The notes under the pieces were generated by a model. That model made no database searches. It saw only the letters and a program-made list of their open reading frames with translations, and was not told the DNA's origin. A program made the translations under genes and the position numbers. From CAVTWY01 sp963738575 (GTDB lineage: Bacteria; Pseudomonadota; Gammaproteobacteria; Burkholderiales; Burkholderiaceae_C): DNA of 64,000 nt. Positions 62,960 through 64,000 of the stretch are shown in pieces. The stretch covers positions 186,001 through 250,000 of the forward strand of contig CAVTWY010000004.1 of the NCBI GenBank assembly GCA_963738575.1, written 5' to 3'. Position 1 is the first letter of the stretch, and every line of letters starts with the position of its first letter.

Positions 62960-64000
62960 TTACGTTAAGGCGTCGCGAAGCACGGCAACAATTCTGGTGG
63001 CCGATTGCCCGTCCCACAGTGCCGGTCGGCGCCCCTGCTTGCCGCGCCCGAGGATGGCGCCCATAGCGAGTGCCACCACGCGCTCAGGGTCGGTGCCCGC
63101 CAGCTCGTTCGTGCCCTCGTCGACCGTCACGGGCCTCTCGGTGTTTTCGCGCAGGGTGACGCAGGGAACGCCCAGGGCGGTGGTTTCTTCTTGCAGGCCG
63201 CCGCTGTCCGTCAAAACAACCGTGGCGTCCTTCCAAAGGTGCAAAAAGGGCATGTAAGGTTGCGGCGCCATCAAAGTGATGTTGTCCCCAAACACGATGC
63301 CGTTCTGCGCAAGATTGGCCCGCGTCCTGGGATGCACAGGGAACGCCAAGGGTAGATCACGGGCGATGGTCATCAGGGCTTTAGCCAGCCGAGCAAGGGT
63401 CTGCGGGTCGTCCACGTTGGACGGGCGGTGCATGGTCACCACACCATAGCGCGGGTTTTTTAGTTTGTACGCGTGGGTGGCCAGGGTGCTGGTGTCCATG
63501 CTCGCCAATCGTTCGACTTGGTGCAGCAGGTTGTCGACCATCACGTGGCCAACCTCGTGAATGTTGTCGCGATGCCCCTCGCGGCGCAAGTTCACGGCGC
63601 CACTGGGCTCGGTGACAAAGAACCAATCGGAGATGGCGTCGGTGACCCGCCGGTTGACCTCTTCGGGCATCGTCATGTCGCCGCTGCGAAGACCCGCCTC
63701 GACGTGCGCCACGGGAATGCACAGTTTTTTGGCGACCACCGAACAGGCAAGCGTCGAATTGACGTCACCCACCACAAGCACAGCCGCGGGCCGGTTGCTG
63801 ACGCAGTAGTCTTCAAACGCAACCATGATTCGCGCGGTTTGTGTGGCGTGGCTGCCGCCACCCACGCCCAACTGCACGGCCGGGGCTGGGATGCCGAGCT
63901 CCTCGAAAAACACGTCGTTCATCTCACGGTCGTAGTGCTGACCCGTGTGAACGATACGCCAATCAAGGCTGCCGTCGGCCTGCAGCGCACGCACGATGGG
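62960..64000 (-). CDS. wecB: UDP-N-acetylglucosamine 2-epimerase (non-hydrolysing), 5' truncated by window edge
   Basis: About 346 residues are visible; the frame runs open past the right edge, and the family N terminus (GTRPEAIKMAP) lies outside. Motifs TGQHYDREMNDVFFEELGI, GDVNSTLA, HVEAGLRSGDMTMPEEVNR, TDSGGLQEETTALGVPC and LRENTERPVT are those of WecB. It converts UDP-GlcNAc to UDP-ManNAc. In XrtA loci it lies upstream of the initiating sugar transferase, as here, supplying an activated amino sugar that the deacetylases could later modify. Confidence 0.95.
   Translation of the reverse strand, partial: PIVRALQADGSLDWRIVHTGQHYDREMNDVFFEELGIPAPAVQLGVGGGSHATQTARIMVAFEDYCVSNRPAAVLVVGDVNSTLACSVVAKKLCIPVAHVEAGLRSGDMTMPEEVNRRVTDAISDWFFVTEPSGAVNLRREGHRDNIHEVGHVMVDNLLHQVERLASMDTSTLATHAYKLKNPRYGVVTMHRPSNVDDPQTLARLAKALMTIARDLPLAFPVHPRTRANLAQNGIVFGDNITLMAPQPYMPFLHLWKDATVVLTDSGGLQEETTALGVPCVTLRENTERPVTVDEGTNELAGTDPERVVALAMGAILGRGKQGRRPALWDGQSATRIVAVLRDALT

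Overview
The window (about 60% G+C) is an exopolysaccharide (EPS) and exosortase/PEP-CTERM super-locus, most likely from a betaproteobacterium of the order Burkholderiales. This placement is an inference from the complete XrtA toolkit, the PrsK/PrsR/PrsT set, and the beta-proteobacterial look of the proteins. No search was run, and family names come from recognising motifs and gene order.

Left part (1-12 kb). A rightward trio (truncated alpha/alpha-toroid protein, C-methyltransferase, NAD-dependent epimerase) meets a leftward operon. That operon holds a frameshifted Wzx-type flippase, a sugar-nucleotidyltransferase, a PIG-L deacetylase, a GT2 glycosyltransferase, a Tat-exported lipoprotein, a second C-methyltransferase, a putative Fe(II)/2-oxoglutarate oxygenase and a duplicated Cys-rich protein. 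A good sigma-54 promoter match lies ahead of the flippase.

Middle-left (12-24 kb). This accessory zone carries three secreted lipoproteins with very long Ala-Pro or Ser-Pro stalks encoded by hexanucleotide repeats. It also has an unknown membrane protein, a periplasmic TPR-like protein, and a rightward four-gene operon (GT39-like enzyme, methyltransferase, GtrA, GtrB-like GT2) that looks like a Gtr-type glycan decoration module.

Core (24-44 kb). Sixteen leftward genes, mostly overlapping or separated by a few bases, form the XrtA EPS operon: outer-membrane export protein, chain-length regulator, BY-kinase, TIGR03016-type outer-membrane protein, TIGR03015-type ATPase, polysaccharide deacetylase, FemAB-like protein, TIGR03087-type glycosyltransferase, exosortase A fused to EpsI, TIGR03088-type glycosyltransferase, amidotransferase, two more GT4 enzymes, a CapK-like ligase, an O-antigen-ligase-like protein and a second deacetylase.

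Right part (44-64 kb). A rightward HPr-rel-A cassette encodes a Tat-exported Cys/His/Trp-rich protein, a PqqD-like chaperone, an HprK-related kinase (frameshifted) and a nucleotidyltransferase. Opposite it are two small coiled-coil membrane proteins downstream of a giant repeat-rich PEP-CTERM-like protein that has three frameshifts and a near-consensus sigma-54 promoter. Then come a LuxR-type EpsA regulator and the leftward prsT-prsR-prsK-sugar transferase-wecB group.

How it fits together. The WecB and initiating transferase products, built on by the glycosyltransferases, would give a lipid-linked repeat unit. Wzx/Wzy-type proteins and the export apparatus would polymerise and secrete it, and XrtA would process PEP-CTERM proteins at the envelope. 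PrsK and the sigma-54 activator PrsR would switch on at least the PEP-CTERM gene and perhaps the flippase operon. Six single-base indels break three genes; they may be sequencing errors or real lesions.
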